Source: Bordetella parapertussis
GTDB lineage: Bacteria; Pseudomonadota; Gammaproteobacteria; Burkholderiales; Burkholderiaceae_B
Direction of reading: 5' to 3'
Length of the DNA stretch: 64,000 bases
NCBI GenBank assembly: GCA_945897365.1
Contig: CAMDFD010000016.1
Location: 1-64,000 of the forward strand
Each line of letters opens with the position of its first letter. Position 1 is the stretch's first letter. The notes beneath the pieces are model-generated. The model saw only the letters and a list, made by a program, of their open reading frames with translations, did not search any database and was not told the origin of the DNA. The translations under genes and the position numbers were made by a program. Positions 35,919-44,125 of this stretch are shown here, piece after piece.

Positions 35919-36710
35919 TTAGTTCTTGTAAGTCGGGTCTGAGCGATCCAGTTTACGAATCAAGGCGGGCCACTCTAGATCCCCAAAACGGCGACGCGTA
36001 CTGGCCTGATAGTTCTTCCACGTTTCTTCTAACACTCTTTCTGATACCTTGACCATGGGAGAGTTGCACGCCATCGCGGCAAGTTGTGCATAGCAGGAAA
36101 GCTCCAAGCGATGCAGCCAGTTAAAGGCTTCTCCGATTGTCACACCCGCCACGAGTGCGCCATGGTTACGCAACATCAGTACGTTGTTTGTGCCGAGATC
36201 TTTCACCAAGGATGCTTTTTCTGTATCAAGCAAAACCACACCCTCGTAGTCATGGTAGGCAATCTTTAGAAAGCGCATCGAAGTTTGATTGAGCGGTAGC
36301 ACGCCACACTCAAGAGAAGAAACCGCCATCGAGGCCCAACTATGTGTATGCACGACGCACCCCACATCGTGGCGCGCTTCGTGAATAGCACTATGAATCA
36401 CTGCACCTGCGCGATTGACGCCGTAGCCGAGACTGCCAAAATCAGGACCTCCCAAGACCTTGCCGGAAAAGTCGATCTTTAGCAGACTCGACGCGGTAAT
36501 TTCCTCATACATCATGCCGTAAGGATTGATGAGATAAACACCTTCTTCGTCCGGAATGCGCGCGGAGATATGATTGGCGATCATGTCCGACAAGCCGAAC
36601 ATCGCCACGAGTCGATAGCAGGCTGCCAGATCGACACGCGCTTGCCACTCGGCATCAGAAACCTTGCCTTTAAGTGAGGGGATTTCGAGGTAACCATCTT
36701 TTGCTTTCAT
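35919..36710 (-). CDS. Class II aldolase/adducin family protein
   Basis: A 263-residue member of the class II aldolase/adducin family. Visible zinc ligands include His121 and His123 (VVHTHSWAS) and a later His (MLRNHGALVAG); NHISARIPDEEG and INPYGMMYEEITASSLL are typical. Family members are fuculose- or ribulose-phosphate aldolases, epimerases, or decarboxylases/lyases without phosphate. No sugar kinase lies near, so a non-phosphorylated substrate is more likely. Its upstream region has a half-conserved TTTTCATC...CGATAAAA element (36762-36783). Confidence 0.9.
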   Translation of the reverse strand: MKAKDGYLEIPSLKGKVSDAEWQARVDLAACYRLVAMFGLSDMIANHISARIPDEEGVYLINPYGMMYEEITASSLLKIDFSGKVLGGPDFGSLGYGVNRAGAVIHSAIHEARHDVGCVVHTHSWASMAVSSLECGVLPLNQTSMRFLKIAYHDYEGVVLLDTEKASLVKDLGTNNVLMLRNHGALVAGVTIGEAFNWLHRLELSCYAQLAAMACNSPMVKVSERVLEETWKNYQASTRRRFGDLEWPALIRKLDRSDPTYKN

Positions 36711-36788
36711 GTTGTCTCCTGGATGCGATTTGATCGCTATGATTTTTGTAGAAATATTGAGTTTTCATCATACAGCGATAAAAAATTT

Positions 36789-36965
36789 TCATGATGTCAT
36801 CCGCACAGGAATGATGATCGAGCTTGCTGTGCCCGCGTCGCGCATGAGGGCTGGACCTTCTGACATCCGCCGAGATGCCCACACGACCGCCTGAGACAGC
36901 AAGGCAGCCCCCCCGGTCCAAAGCACCGAAAGGAAAGCGACGCCTCCCCAAAGCAAGACTTTCAT
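36789..36965 (-). CDS. Small predicted membrane protein, 58 residues
   Basis: An ATG at 36963-36965 with GGAG seven bases upstream opens a 58-codon frame. Residues 1-30 (MKVLLWGGVAFLSVLWTGGA and AALLSQAVVWA) form one membrane helix or signal anchor, with a short polar tail. It resembles short hypothetical membrane proteins I recall from Burkholderiales but with a shorter C terminus, so it may be truncated. It lies upstream of the aldolase on the same strand and overlaps a longer, low-quality frame that I reject. Confidence 0.45.
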   Translation of the reverse strand: MKVLLWGGVAFLSVLWTGGAALLSQAVVWASRRMSEGPALMRDAGTASSIIIPVRMTS

Positions 36966-37133
36966 TGAACCACTCCGTTAAATAGCCGCAGGCGGCGAAC
37001 TTAGTGGAGTGCATGTTGAAGGGGTAACGACTTCGGATCAATCGAACTTTATATGAGTTTATGTTCGGTTTATTCGAATGACTATCAAACTTAAATAGAA
37101 GAGATCAAAATCGCTGAAGGCGTTTTTCATAAA

Positions 37134-37170
37134 ATCCATAAAACTAAATTTTTCAACTAATTTTATGGAT
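37134..37170 (-). terminator. Hairpin downstream of the DapA-family gene
   Basis: ATCCATAAAA (37134-37143) and TTTTATGGAT (37161-37170) are a perfect 10-bp inverted repeat around 17 bases, 26 bases after the stop at 37196, and TTTTATG follows on the minus strand. It is AT-rich, so strength is doubtful. Confidence 0.4.
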
Positions 37171-37195
37171 GAGCAATCAGTTTAGATGTTGAAGA

Positions 37196-38134
37196 CTATT
37201 TATTTACAAGCCAAGAGCGATACCAGCTTTTAAATAAATTAAGTTGAGTTTCAGCGTAACGTTTTTGACTCAAAGATAAAGTGTCTGTTTCATTAAAGTG
37301 TAATTCGTACTCTGAATTGCCCTCCAAAACCATCAGGTACTTATAGTAAAGAACCAGATCAACACCCTCATCGAATGAGGAAAGTACCCCTAACGCATCC
37401 TCCAGTTCACCCGCGCGTACACGAGCTGAGGCATCTCCTGCGCAAGCACGCTTGCACAAATCAACCAAATGCAAAACTTCTTTGGGTAGAATATTTCCAA
37501 TACCTGTGATTGCACCTACAGCACCACAATTAATATATCCGTGAACTACCTGCGTATCCACACCAACGAGCAGTGAAACTGAAGAGTCATTGCCTACAAT
37601 GTGTTCAGCTGCATATCTGAGTGAAGCCGCTCCTCCAAACTCTTTGAAGCCTATAAGATTCTGATACTTTTTTCGCAACTCAAAAAACAAATCAGCACGG
37701 GTTTCAAACCCATAGTAAGGGCTGTTGTAAATGACGGAAGGTAGACCTTTGGCGGCTTCCAAAATACCTTCAAAATGTGCGCGCTGAGCAGCTACAGATG
37801 TTCCTCGTGAAAGAACTCGAGGGATGACCATCAAGCCATTAGCCCCACAAGCTGCAGCATGCGCAGCAATAGCCGCTGCGCGCTTAGGACTCTGAGCACC
37901 AGTTCCGACAATGACGGGGATTCCAGCTTTGACTAAACACTCAACCCCCTGCATTCGCTGCTCATCGGTCAAAAGTGGCCAATCACCCATAGAGCCGCAA
38001 TACACAACGGCAGACATCCCTTCTTTAATTAATTGGACACCTTTATTCACTAGCGCGTCAAAATCAGGTTGTCTAGCCGCATTACAAGGCGTCATCAATG
38101 CTGGCACAACGCCTACAAATACATTGTTATTCAT
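37196..38134 (-). CDS. Dihydrodipicolinate synthase family protein (DapA/NanA-type aldolase or lyase)
   Basis: A 312-residue class I aldolase-fold enzyme. Schiff-base Lys164 (IGFKEFGG), Tyr136 (YNSPYYGF) and the substrate loop YCGSMGDWPLLT, where DapA has GTTGE. The GSMGDWP sequence differs from true DapA, so this is a catabolic family member such as a 2-keto-3-deoxy acid aldolase/dehydratase, hydroxyproline-route lyase or similar. It is the last gene of the leftward TRAP operon and should handle the imported acid or its derivative. Confidence 0.9.
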   Translation of the reverse strand: MNNNVFVGVVPALMTPCNAARQPDFDALVNKGVQLIKEGMSAVVYCGSMGDWPLLTDEQRMQGVECLVKAGIPVIVGTGAQSPKRAAAIAAHAAACGANGLMVIPRVLSRGTSVAAQRAHFEGILEAAKGLPSVIYNSPYYGFETRADLFFELRKKYQNLIGFKEFGGAASLRYAAEHIVGNDSSVSLLVGVDTQVVHGYINCGAVGAITGIGNILPKEVLHLVDLCKRACAGDASARVRAGELEDALGVLSSFDEGVDLVLYYKYLMVLEGNSEYELHFNETDTLSLSQKRYAETQLNLFKSWYRSWLVNK

Positions 38135-38157
38135 TATTGTCTTCTCTAGAGGCTAAA

Positions 38158-39141
38158 TTACAAGGTTTGTCCGACTTTGCGTAACTCTGCCAAGACAGGT
38201 GCTTTTGGTAACCAAATCTTGTCATAGTCAGCAATGACGGCTTGTGCATCAGCGCTGTTAGCGGTTCGGAATGGAATCTTAGTGGCTTTAAATTGCTCGA
38301 TCAATTTTGGTTCATTACCTGCCAACTGATCAATCTGCGTATCCAACGCCGCACGCACTGCTCGTGTGATTAAATCTCGATCAGCAGGTGTCGTGTTCTG
38401 CCAAACCCGACCAGATACCAGTGCCGCAACCGGCATAAATATTGCATTCATCTGCAAGATTGACTTTGAAACCTTATCAAAGCGCTGATTCCAAGAAAAC
38501 TCTAAATCAGCCTCAAGTCCATCCACCTGACCATTCGACATCGCATCGAAGACCTGAGGCGTCGCGACTGGTGTTGGTGCGGCTCCGAGCAATTGATAAA
38601 AGTCACGATAAGCAGGAGTAGGATTAATTCGTAACTTCATTCCCTTGATATCGGCAATCTTTGTAATATCTTTGGCAGCGAAAATTGCACGCATTCCCGT
38701 TATACCCCAGCCTAAACCTATCGTTCCAGTGGTCGAGGGCAATACATCTAGCAGACTGACAGCAACAGGATGTCGCACAAGTTTTGCAATTTTATCGGTA
38801 GAGTCCACCACATAAGGAGCAGTAATTGCGGCAATCGATGGGACACGCGAACCAAGTTCCGCAGCCATGATCCAGCCCATATCAAGGGCGCCGGACTGCA
38901 TTTGCTGCAACATCGCGGCTTCATTACCGAGTTGTCCCGAAGGGAAAATAGTCATACTTAGTCGACCATTTGTTTCCTGTTTAAGCGTGTCCGCTACTTT
39001 TTGAGCAGCAACGTTCCAAGGATGACCGTTCGGGGTAATGATACCTAGTCTCAATTGCTTTGTTTGGGCTAATAAGAAACTAGGAGTACCCAATAACAAA
39101 GATGAACCACCAATAATCACTTGACGACGAGTAACTTTCAT
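38158..39141 (-). CDS. dctP: TRAP transporter substrate-binding protein (DctP)
   Basis: A 327-residue receptor. The ATG has AGGAG six bases upstream. The N terminus MKVTRRQVIIGGSSLLLG has a twin-arginine-like RR with a hydrophobic core and cleavage near LLAQ, so Tat export is possible. LRLGIITPNGHPWNVAAQKV, the arginine-containing IKGMKLRINPTPAY and SNGQVDGLEADLEF are typical. It follows its membrane subunits in the order Q-M-P. Confidence 0.92.
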   Translation of the reverse strand: MKVTRRQVIIGGSSLLLGTPSFLLAQTKQLRLGIITPNGHPWNVAAQKVADTLKQETNGRLSMTIFPSGQLGNEAAMLQQMQSGALDMGWIMAAELGSRVPSIAAITAPYVVDSTDKIAKLVRHPVAVSLLDVLPSTTGTIGLGWGITGMRAIFAAKDITKIADIKGMKLRINPTPAYRDFYQLLGAAPTPVATPQVFDAMSNGQVDGLEADLEFSWNQRFDKVSKSILQMNAIFMPVAALVSGRVWQNTTPADRDLITRAVRAALDTQIDQLAGNEPKLIEQFKATKIPFRTANSADAQAVIADYDKIWLPKAPVLAELRKVGQTL

Positions 39142-39163
39142 ATGAACTCCTTTGTGGATATAG

Positions 39164-40429
39164 TTATTTCAACAAGGCTGTTGAGAGACTCGGAAAAAAG
39201 CAGAGCAGTACCAACAATAAGCAAGAAACGACAAAAAAAGGCCAAGTGATAAGGAACATCGCACCTGGTTTAGCACCCGTCACAGCGGATGCCACAAAAA
39301 AACTCAATCCGACCGGAGGTGTTAATAGACCCAATACCAAATTGATCACAACAACCACACCAAAATGTCGTGGGTCAATGCCATAAACTTCCGTTGCTAT
39401 AGGAAGGAGGATCGGCACAATCATGATTAATCCAGGAATTCCATCAATGATGGTACCGATTAACAAAATCGCGAGACTTGCAATCAACAGGAAAGCAATC
39501 GGATCCGTTGCAATCAATTTGATACTTTCTGCAAGCATTTGAGGAATTTTTCCATAGACCAATACCCAGGAAAAAACGACTGCTGCAGCAACTAGAAACA
39601 ACACAATGGCAGAGTAGACACCGGCGCGAAACATCATTTTAGGCAAATCAGAAAATTTAAATTCCCGAGTCCAGTATCGACCTATCAATGCAGCAACGAC
39701 CGAGCCAACAGCCGCAGACTCGGTCGGATTTGCTAAGCCACCCAAAATAGAACCAATAATGACTATTGGAATCAGCAAGGTCGGGGCCGCATTCAGGACG
39801 ATCGCAAGACGCGCCTTAATCGATTGCTTGTCCGCTCTTGGGTAGTTATAGAAAAAGCCCATCACCATAATGATCAGAAAAAACATTCCAGTCAAAATAA
39901 TGCCTGGAATGATTCCTGCAATCAGCATGTCTCCAACAGCGACTTGTGCGAGCGTGCTGTAAACAACAAACATAACGGACGGCGGAATGATCGGCCCGAG
40001 CATGCCACCATAAGCCGTCAAGCCGGCAGAAAATGTCTTGTCATACCCCTTCTTCACCATTTCGGGAACCATGATTTGAGACATGATTGCGACTTGCGCA
40101 GTGGAAGAGCCAAGTATCGAAGACACCAGCATGTTCGCAAGTATATTGACATAGGCTAGACCACCCTTTATGGCACCTACAAATGCCATAGCAAGATTCA
40201 CAATCCGTTTGGTGATCCCACCACCGTTCATAATTTCACCAATCAATATGAACAGTGGAATTGCAATCAACCCATAGCTATCCACACCACCAAATAGTTG
40301 TAGAGGGTAATTAATAAACAATAATGGATTGCCAGAATCCATGATGTACACAAGCGCACCCAAGCACAAGCATATTCCGATGGGCAAACCAACAAACATC
40401 AGTCCAATAAAGATTGCTGTGGTCATCAT
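39164..40429 (-). CDS. dctM: TRAP transporter large permease subunit (DctM)
   Basis: A 421-residue membrane protein, about twelve helices, with GGITKRIVNLAMAFVGAIKG, SSILGSSTAQVAIMSQIMVP, GPIIPPSVMFVVY and GLLTPPVGLSFFVAS. It starts two bases after the small-subunit stop; a second ATG directly follows the first. It is only distantly like the DctM at 15004, so the two TRAP systems are not a recent duplication. Confidence 0.94.
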   Translation of the reverse strand: MMTTAIFIGLMFVGLPIGICLCLGALVYIMDSGNPLLFINYPLQLFGGVDSYGLIAIPLFILIGEIMNGGGITKRIVNLAMAFVGAIKGGLAYVNILANMLVSSILGSSTAQVAIMSQIMVPEMVKKGYDKTFSAGLTAYGGMLGPIIPPSVMFVVYSTLAQVAVGDMLIAGIIPGIILTGMFFLIIMVMGFFYNYPRADKQSIKARLAIVLNAAPTLLIPIVIIGSILGGLANPTESAAVGSVVAALIGRYWTREFKFSDLPKMMFRAGVYSAIVLFLVAAAVVFSWVLVYGKIPQMLAESIKLIATDPIAFLLIASLAILLIGTIIDGIPGLIMIVPILLPIATEVYGIDPRHFGVVVVINLVLGLLTPPVGLSFFVASAVTGAKPGAMFLITWPFFVVSCLLLVLLCFFPSLSTALLK

Positions 40430-40431
40430 GA

Positions 40432-41070
40432 TTAGTTAATTCCCTCAGCGCCGCCAAGATTGATATCCACGCTCGACGCCGGTTCAATCCATCCAAGGTC
40501 TTCTAAAAGATTTGCAAGGCTGTGAATGATCATCGTGACTGAAAATATGGGAATGATGAGGTAGATCACCCATGTGGGCCACCCTAGTGTTTGGGTTCTT
40601 TCCGTATAAAGAAAATTAAATGTTTTACCAGCTAGCGCCTTAGCATCAAAACCCGATTGGAAATATCCGACCGGATCAAACCAGAGCACACACATCCATG
40701 TCAAAGCAATTGCAAAAAAAGTGACACCTGTACCTGCCAAAACCTTGGCGGTTTTTTTATAAGTCTGAGGCAATCTGTCCGTCACAATACTGACTGCAAA
40801 GTCCATTCTTAGACGCGTCATGGCTGAACCACCGATAAACGTGAGCCACACTACAGAATAAACAGCCGACTCATCAATCCAATATATCGGTGCACCGCTA
40901 TAGCGGGTTACAACATTTAGCAATATCAAAAAAGTGAGCAGAAACATCAGTCCTGTAATACATTTTTTTTCTACTCCAAGCGTGGCACTTGAGGCAGTAA
41001 TGACGCAACGTGTCCAAAAGGACGACTGGCTTAGATGTGTCAACTCTTTTGTCACATTTTTTTCTAGCAT
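40432..41070 (-). CDS. dctQ: TRAP transporter small permease subunit (DctQ)
   Basis: A 212-residue protein with four predicted helices and the DctQ region NVVTRYSGAPIYWIDESAVYS. The ATG at 41068-41070 has AAGG six bases upstream; the frame continues to 41172, but the extra 34 residues would run into the GntR control region and are rejected. It is the first gene of the dctQMP-dapA-like operon, divergent from gntR. Confidence 0.9.
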   Translation of the reverse strand: MLEKNVTKELTHLSQSSFWTRCVITASSATLGVEKKCITGLMFLLTFLILLNVVTRYSGAPIYWIDESAVYSVVWLTFIGGSAMTRLRMDFAVSIVTDRLPQTYKKTAKVLAGTGVTFFAIALTWMCVLWFDPVGYFQSGFDAKALAGKTFNFLYTERTQTLGWPTWVIYLIIPIFSVTMIIHSLANLLEDLGWIEPASSVDINLGGAEGIN

Positions 41071-41110
41071 CACATACCTTGCATGGCTAGGTTTTAATTT
41101 ATTTGAATAA

Positions 41111-41134
41111 TTGTATATTGTATAAAATATGCAA
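41111..41134. promoter_or_regulatory. Candidate GntR operator between dctQ and gntR
   Basis: TTGTAT occurs at 41111-41116 and again at 41118-41123, the latter facing ATGCAA (41129-41134) as an inverted repeat with one mismatch and a 5-base spacer. FCD-type GntR regulators often bind TTGTAT/ATACAA-like sites. Confidence 0.4.
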
Positions 41135-41182
41135 GTCAATGAATTTCGCGTAAAATGATCGAAGCTCATCACCTACAAAAAC

Positions 41183-41845
41183 ATGGAACATAAAACACTA
41201 GCCAACGCCATCGCTGACAAGTTGCGTCAAGAAATTTTGAGTGACCGCTACTCAGCAGGAACACAACTCCGCCAAGATGCACTTGCAAAGGCATTTGGTG
41301 CGAGCAGGATTCCAGTAAGAGAGGCCCTCATTCAACTGGAATCAGAGGGGCTTATAAAAATGATTCCCCACAAAGGGGCAGTCGTAACCAGCCTCTCCAA
41401 AGCAGAAATCAATGATGTTTTCGATTTACGGCTTATTTTAGAAACCAGACTCTTTAAAGAGTCAATTCCGAAATTAACCGAGGTCGATTTTGTACTTCTA
41501 GATGAAATCCAACATGAATTTGGTGCAGCAATCAGAAGCGGGGACTTAACACAGTGGGGCAAACTCAACACAAGTTTGCACTCCACACTGTATTCTCGCG
41601 CAGAGCTTCCACAGACAGTTTCCGTCGTCGCAGGACTTCTGCAAAAAAGCGATCGTTACACTAGGGTTCAGCTTTCATCCAAGGAGGCTAGAAAGCGGGC
41701 AGAGAAAGAACATGCAAACCTAATTGATGCTGCAAAGAAAAAAAATATTAAAGCTGCCTGTTCAATGCTTGCAGAACATATCGAAGCCGTTCGTTTAGAC
41801 CTGCTCAATATATTAAAAAAAAACAGTCATCCTCCTAGCTCTTAA
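41183..41845 (+). CDS. GntR-family transcriptional regulator, FCD (FadR-type) domain
   Basis: A 220-residue regulator: winged helix at residues 5-70 (ILSDRYSAGTQLRQDALAKA, FGASRIPVREALIQLESEGL, each in part) and a helical FCD ligand domain from about 78 (FDLRLILETRLFKESIPKLT), with metal-binding histidines likely in LHSTLYSRAEL and AEHIEAVRLDLL. Members commonly repress transport and catabolic operons until an organic acid binds. The divergent TRAP/DapA-like operon is the obvious target. Confidence 0.92.
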   Translation: MEHKTLANAIADKLRQEILSDRYSAGTQLRQDALAKAFGASRIPVREALIQLESEGLIKMIPHKGAVVTSLSKAEINDVFDLRLILETRLFKESIPKLTEVDFVLLDEIQHEFGAAIRSGDLTQWGKLNTSLHSTLYSRAELPQTVSVVAGLLQKSDRYTRVQLSSKEARKRAEKEHANLIDAAKKKNIKAACSMLAEHIEAVRLDLLNILKKNSHPPSS

Positions 41846-41853
41846 GAAAGCAT

Positions 41854-42379
41854 TTAGCACCCCAAGCACAGATCACGACCAAACTGCAAAACTAAAAACT
41901 CTGCACCCGTCTCCCGTGACTCGACTACAAAGGAAACGTCGTCGGGTTCGCTAAAAAAAACAGACGACTCCGCGAAATCACGATCGCCATACTTTAGAAC
42001 GCCCTGAATATTGACGAGATACTGACCACCACTCTGAGTGCTGGACTGAATCGTAAAAGATTGGTTTGGACCCAGCCTCACCAAACTCGCGGACAAACCA
42101 TCATCGAGCGCGTAGTGGCTATCGTCAAAAAGTGGCTCCACAACAGGCGTATCCAGATGACCCAGCACGGCCTGCGTGCTTTTTACAAAAGGAATTGAAA
42201 AGTGCCGTTTTTTCGAAGGACGAAGTTTTTCACGATAGCCTTCCTTGTGTAGATAAATCGCCCCAGGATCTTTGCGCGGACGCAAGGCAAAATAAGAAAG
42301 CCCTTGCTGGCTCGCCGCTCTCCATGCGCGATAGTCGTCTATTACTCAAGGACTCTTGCTTTGTTGAAACGTGGATCAT
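41854..42379 (-). pseudogene. Cupin-like small protein gene with apparent frameshift
   Basis: An ATG at 42377-42379 with GGAGG nine bases upstream starts MIHVSTKQESL and then continues out of frame. One extra base near 42346 separates it from VIDDYRAWRAASQQGLSYFA in the next frame, which runs on as ALRPRKDPGAIYLHKEGY to a stop at 41854 (C-terminal beta-rich, cupin-like part, including LVRLGPNQSFTI and FLVLQFGRDLCLGC). Without the frameshift the product would be about 174 residues. A downstream TTG at 42285 could begin a 143-residue protein instead. Function unknown; a position 25 bases after the thiamine-diphosphate enzyme suggests an operon partner. Sequencing error is possible. Confidence 0.55.
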
Positions 42380-42403
42380 GATACTCAGCCTCCAAGATTG
42401 AAT

Positions 42404-44056
42404 TTAACCCCGCATCGCCTTGAGTTGCTCAGGGTACCCGGACGGATCGATCGAAACATCGAGCAAGGACGGACCCTCAATAGCCAGCGCACGTTGCATG
42501 CCCTCTACAAATTCTTGCTCATTCGAGACGCGGACACCCACACCACCGAGAGCCTCCATCGTCGCCGCAAAGTCGTGGTGACGCCAACGCACCCCCTCCG
42601 GTTTCATCGAACGACTCTGTTGTTTGATATCAATGAGAGATAAGGCACTATCATTAAAAACGATCACAATGACCTTTGCCTGTTGCTCAACTGCAGTGCA
42701 GAGCTCACCCAGACACATCATCAAACCACCATCCCCGGTAAAGCACAAGACCGGCGTATTTCGCTCTTGTACCGCGGCTGAAATCGCAGCTGGTAAGGCA
42801 AAAGCCATCGTCGCCAAGCCATTAGAGATGAGGACATCCCCCGCACGCTCCGCAGGAAAAAAGCCCGCTACGGAAAACATGTGTGCGCCCGCATCAATCG
42901 AAAACATGGGCTTAACCCCAGCCTCGCGACAACAAAATGCTGCCAATTGCGCCACCCGATCAGGTGCGACGCCGTATTGCACAGGAGAATACGTCAACTG
43001 CTTTTGCGCGCTTTCGCGTAAAGCGTCAAGCGCAGACACACTCCAACCGCCTTGCTCATAGCCCCCCGACGCTATCAACGTCTGCAGGATATCCGTCAAA
43101 ACTCCCACCACACGTATCTCAGGTACCACATAATGAACAGGATGCACGCATGCAGCGATATCCACCACGGGAGTGTCGTAGCGCCAAGGCTGCAAGATCA
43201 ATTCGACGGGATCCATACCGATCAAAATCATCAGATCAGAAGCTGCAATAGCCTCTTGCTCAAGCGAGCCACCCGTAAAGATACCCACTACGCGGGGATC
43301 CGAATCAGGTATCACACCCTTGGCTTTATAAGTCGTCAGTACAGCACAACCCAAGGTATCGACAAACTTTCTGACCACGTCTACGTGGGCGCGCGCCTCC
43401 AAGCCCAAGATAACAATGGGCCGACGTGACAGCCTCAGTCTTGCCTGAAGCGCTTGAAGCTGTATCGCCGACGAGGCACCATGCCCCTCAGACTGAGTCG
43501 TCGCCCGCATCGCGTTCAAGCGATTATCAGAAGACACTGAAACAAGCTTGCGCGCAGTCTCCGAAGTCAACTCAATATGCACAGGCCCCATGGGCTCGGC
43601 ACAAGCCAAAGCGAGCAAAGCCTCAATTTCAGCCTCTGGGTCTTCAGACTCGAGACGGCTGACAGCTTTGACGATCGGTGCCAAGACCGCCTTCTGATCA
43701 AAAACCTGATGCGTGATATAGGACAACTGTTTAAGGGTAAACCCGTCAGTCAACACCACGACTGGCGCACGATCTAAACTCGCATACGCCACGCCGTTGG
43801 CACTGTTGGTGAGTCCTGGACCTTTGGTCATGAGCGCGACACCCGGCACACCTGTCGTCTCAGAAAGCGCACCCGCCATCATGACCGCTGCGTTCTCAGT
43901 TTTAGTGAGGATGAATTCGATGTCTTGAGCAGAGGCAGCAGCGATCACGTCAAGCGAAGAACCCCCACCAGGTAGACCGAAAATTTTTTTAACGCCTTTC
44001 TGCCCAAGTTTATGCACCAATAACTGCGCGATCGTGATTTTTTCACTCATCGTCAT
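42404..44056 (-). CDS. Thiamine pyrophosphate-binding protein, acetolactate synthase-like
   Basis: A 550-residue three-domain enzyme. Glu54 (TKTENAAVMMAG) is the cofactor-activating glutamate; the thiamine-diphosphate motif GDGGLMMCLGELCTAV with FNDSALSLI is in the C-terminal domain. The family includes acetolactate synthase, benzoylformate decarboxylase, glyoxylate carboligase and sulfoacetaldehyde acetyltransferase. Nothing in the sequence proves branched-chain synthesis, and no regulatory subunit (ilvN) is adjacent, so a catabolic 2-oxo acid decarboxylase or carboligase is more likely. It is divergent from a Bug receptor gene 69 bases away. Confidence 0.88.
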   Translation of the reverse strand: MTMSEKITIAQLLVHKLGQKGVKKIFGLPGGGSSLDVIAAASAQDIEFILTKTENAAVMMAGALSETTGVPGVALMTKGPGLTNSANGVAYASLDRAPVVVLTDGFTLKQLSYITHQVFDQKAVLAPIVKAVSRLESEDPEAEIEALLALACAEPMGPVHIELTSETARKLVSVSSDNRLNAMRATTQSEGHGASSAIQLQALQARLRLSRRPIVILGLEARAHVDVVRKFVDTLGCAVLTTYKAKGVIPDSDPRVVGIFTGGSLEQEAIAASDLMILIGMDPVELILQPWRYDTPVVDIAACVHPVHYVVPEIRVVGVLTDILQTLIASGGYEQGGWSVSALDALRESAQKQLTYSPVQYGVAPDRVAQLAAFCCREAGVKPMFSIDAGAHMFSVAGFFPAERAGDVLISNGLATMAFALPAAISAAVQERNTPVLCFTGDGGLMMCLGELCTAVEQQAKVIVIVFNDSALSLIDIKQQSRSMKPEGVRWRHHDFAATMEALGGVGVRVSNEQEFVEGMQRALAIEGPSLLDVSIDPSGYPEQLKAMRG

Positions 44057-44125
44057 GTCTCTTCTTTCATTTTTTTTGTTTGCCCGTTAATCTAAACAGA
44101 ATAACTTAAAAAATGGAGACTCTTC

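Noticed and set aside
36670..37041. 123-codon frame on the minus strand upstream of the aldolase
   Set aside because: It overlaps the aldolase start, is rich in Arg and Ser without pattern, and a 58-codon frame with a good ribosome site explains the region better.
42404..44056. Biosynthetic acetolactate synthase (ilvB)
   Set aside because: No ilvN or ilvC nearby and the neighbours are catabolic; only the thiamine-diphosphate family is supported.
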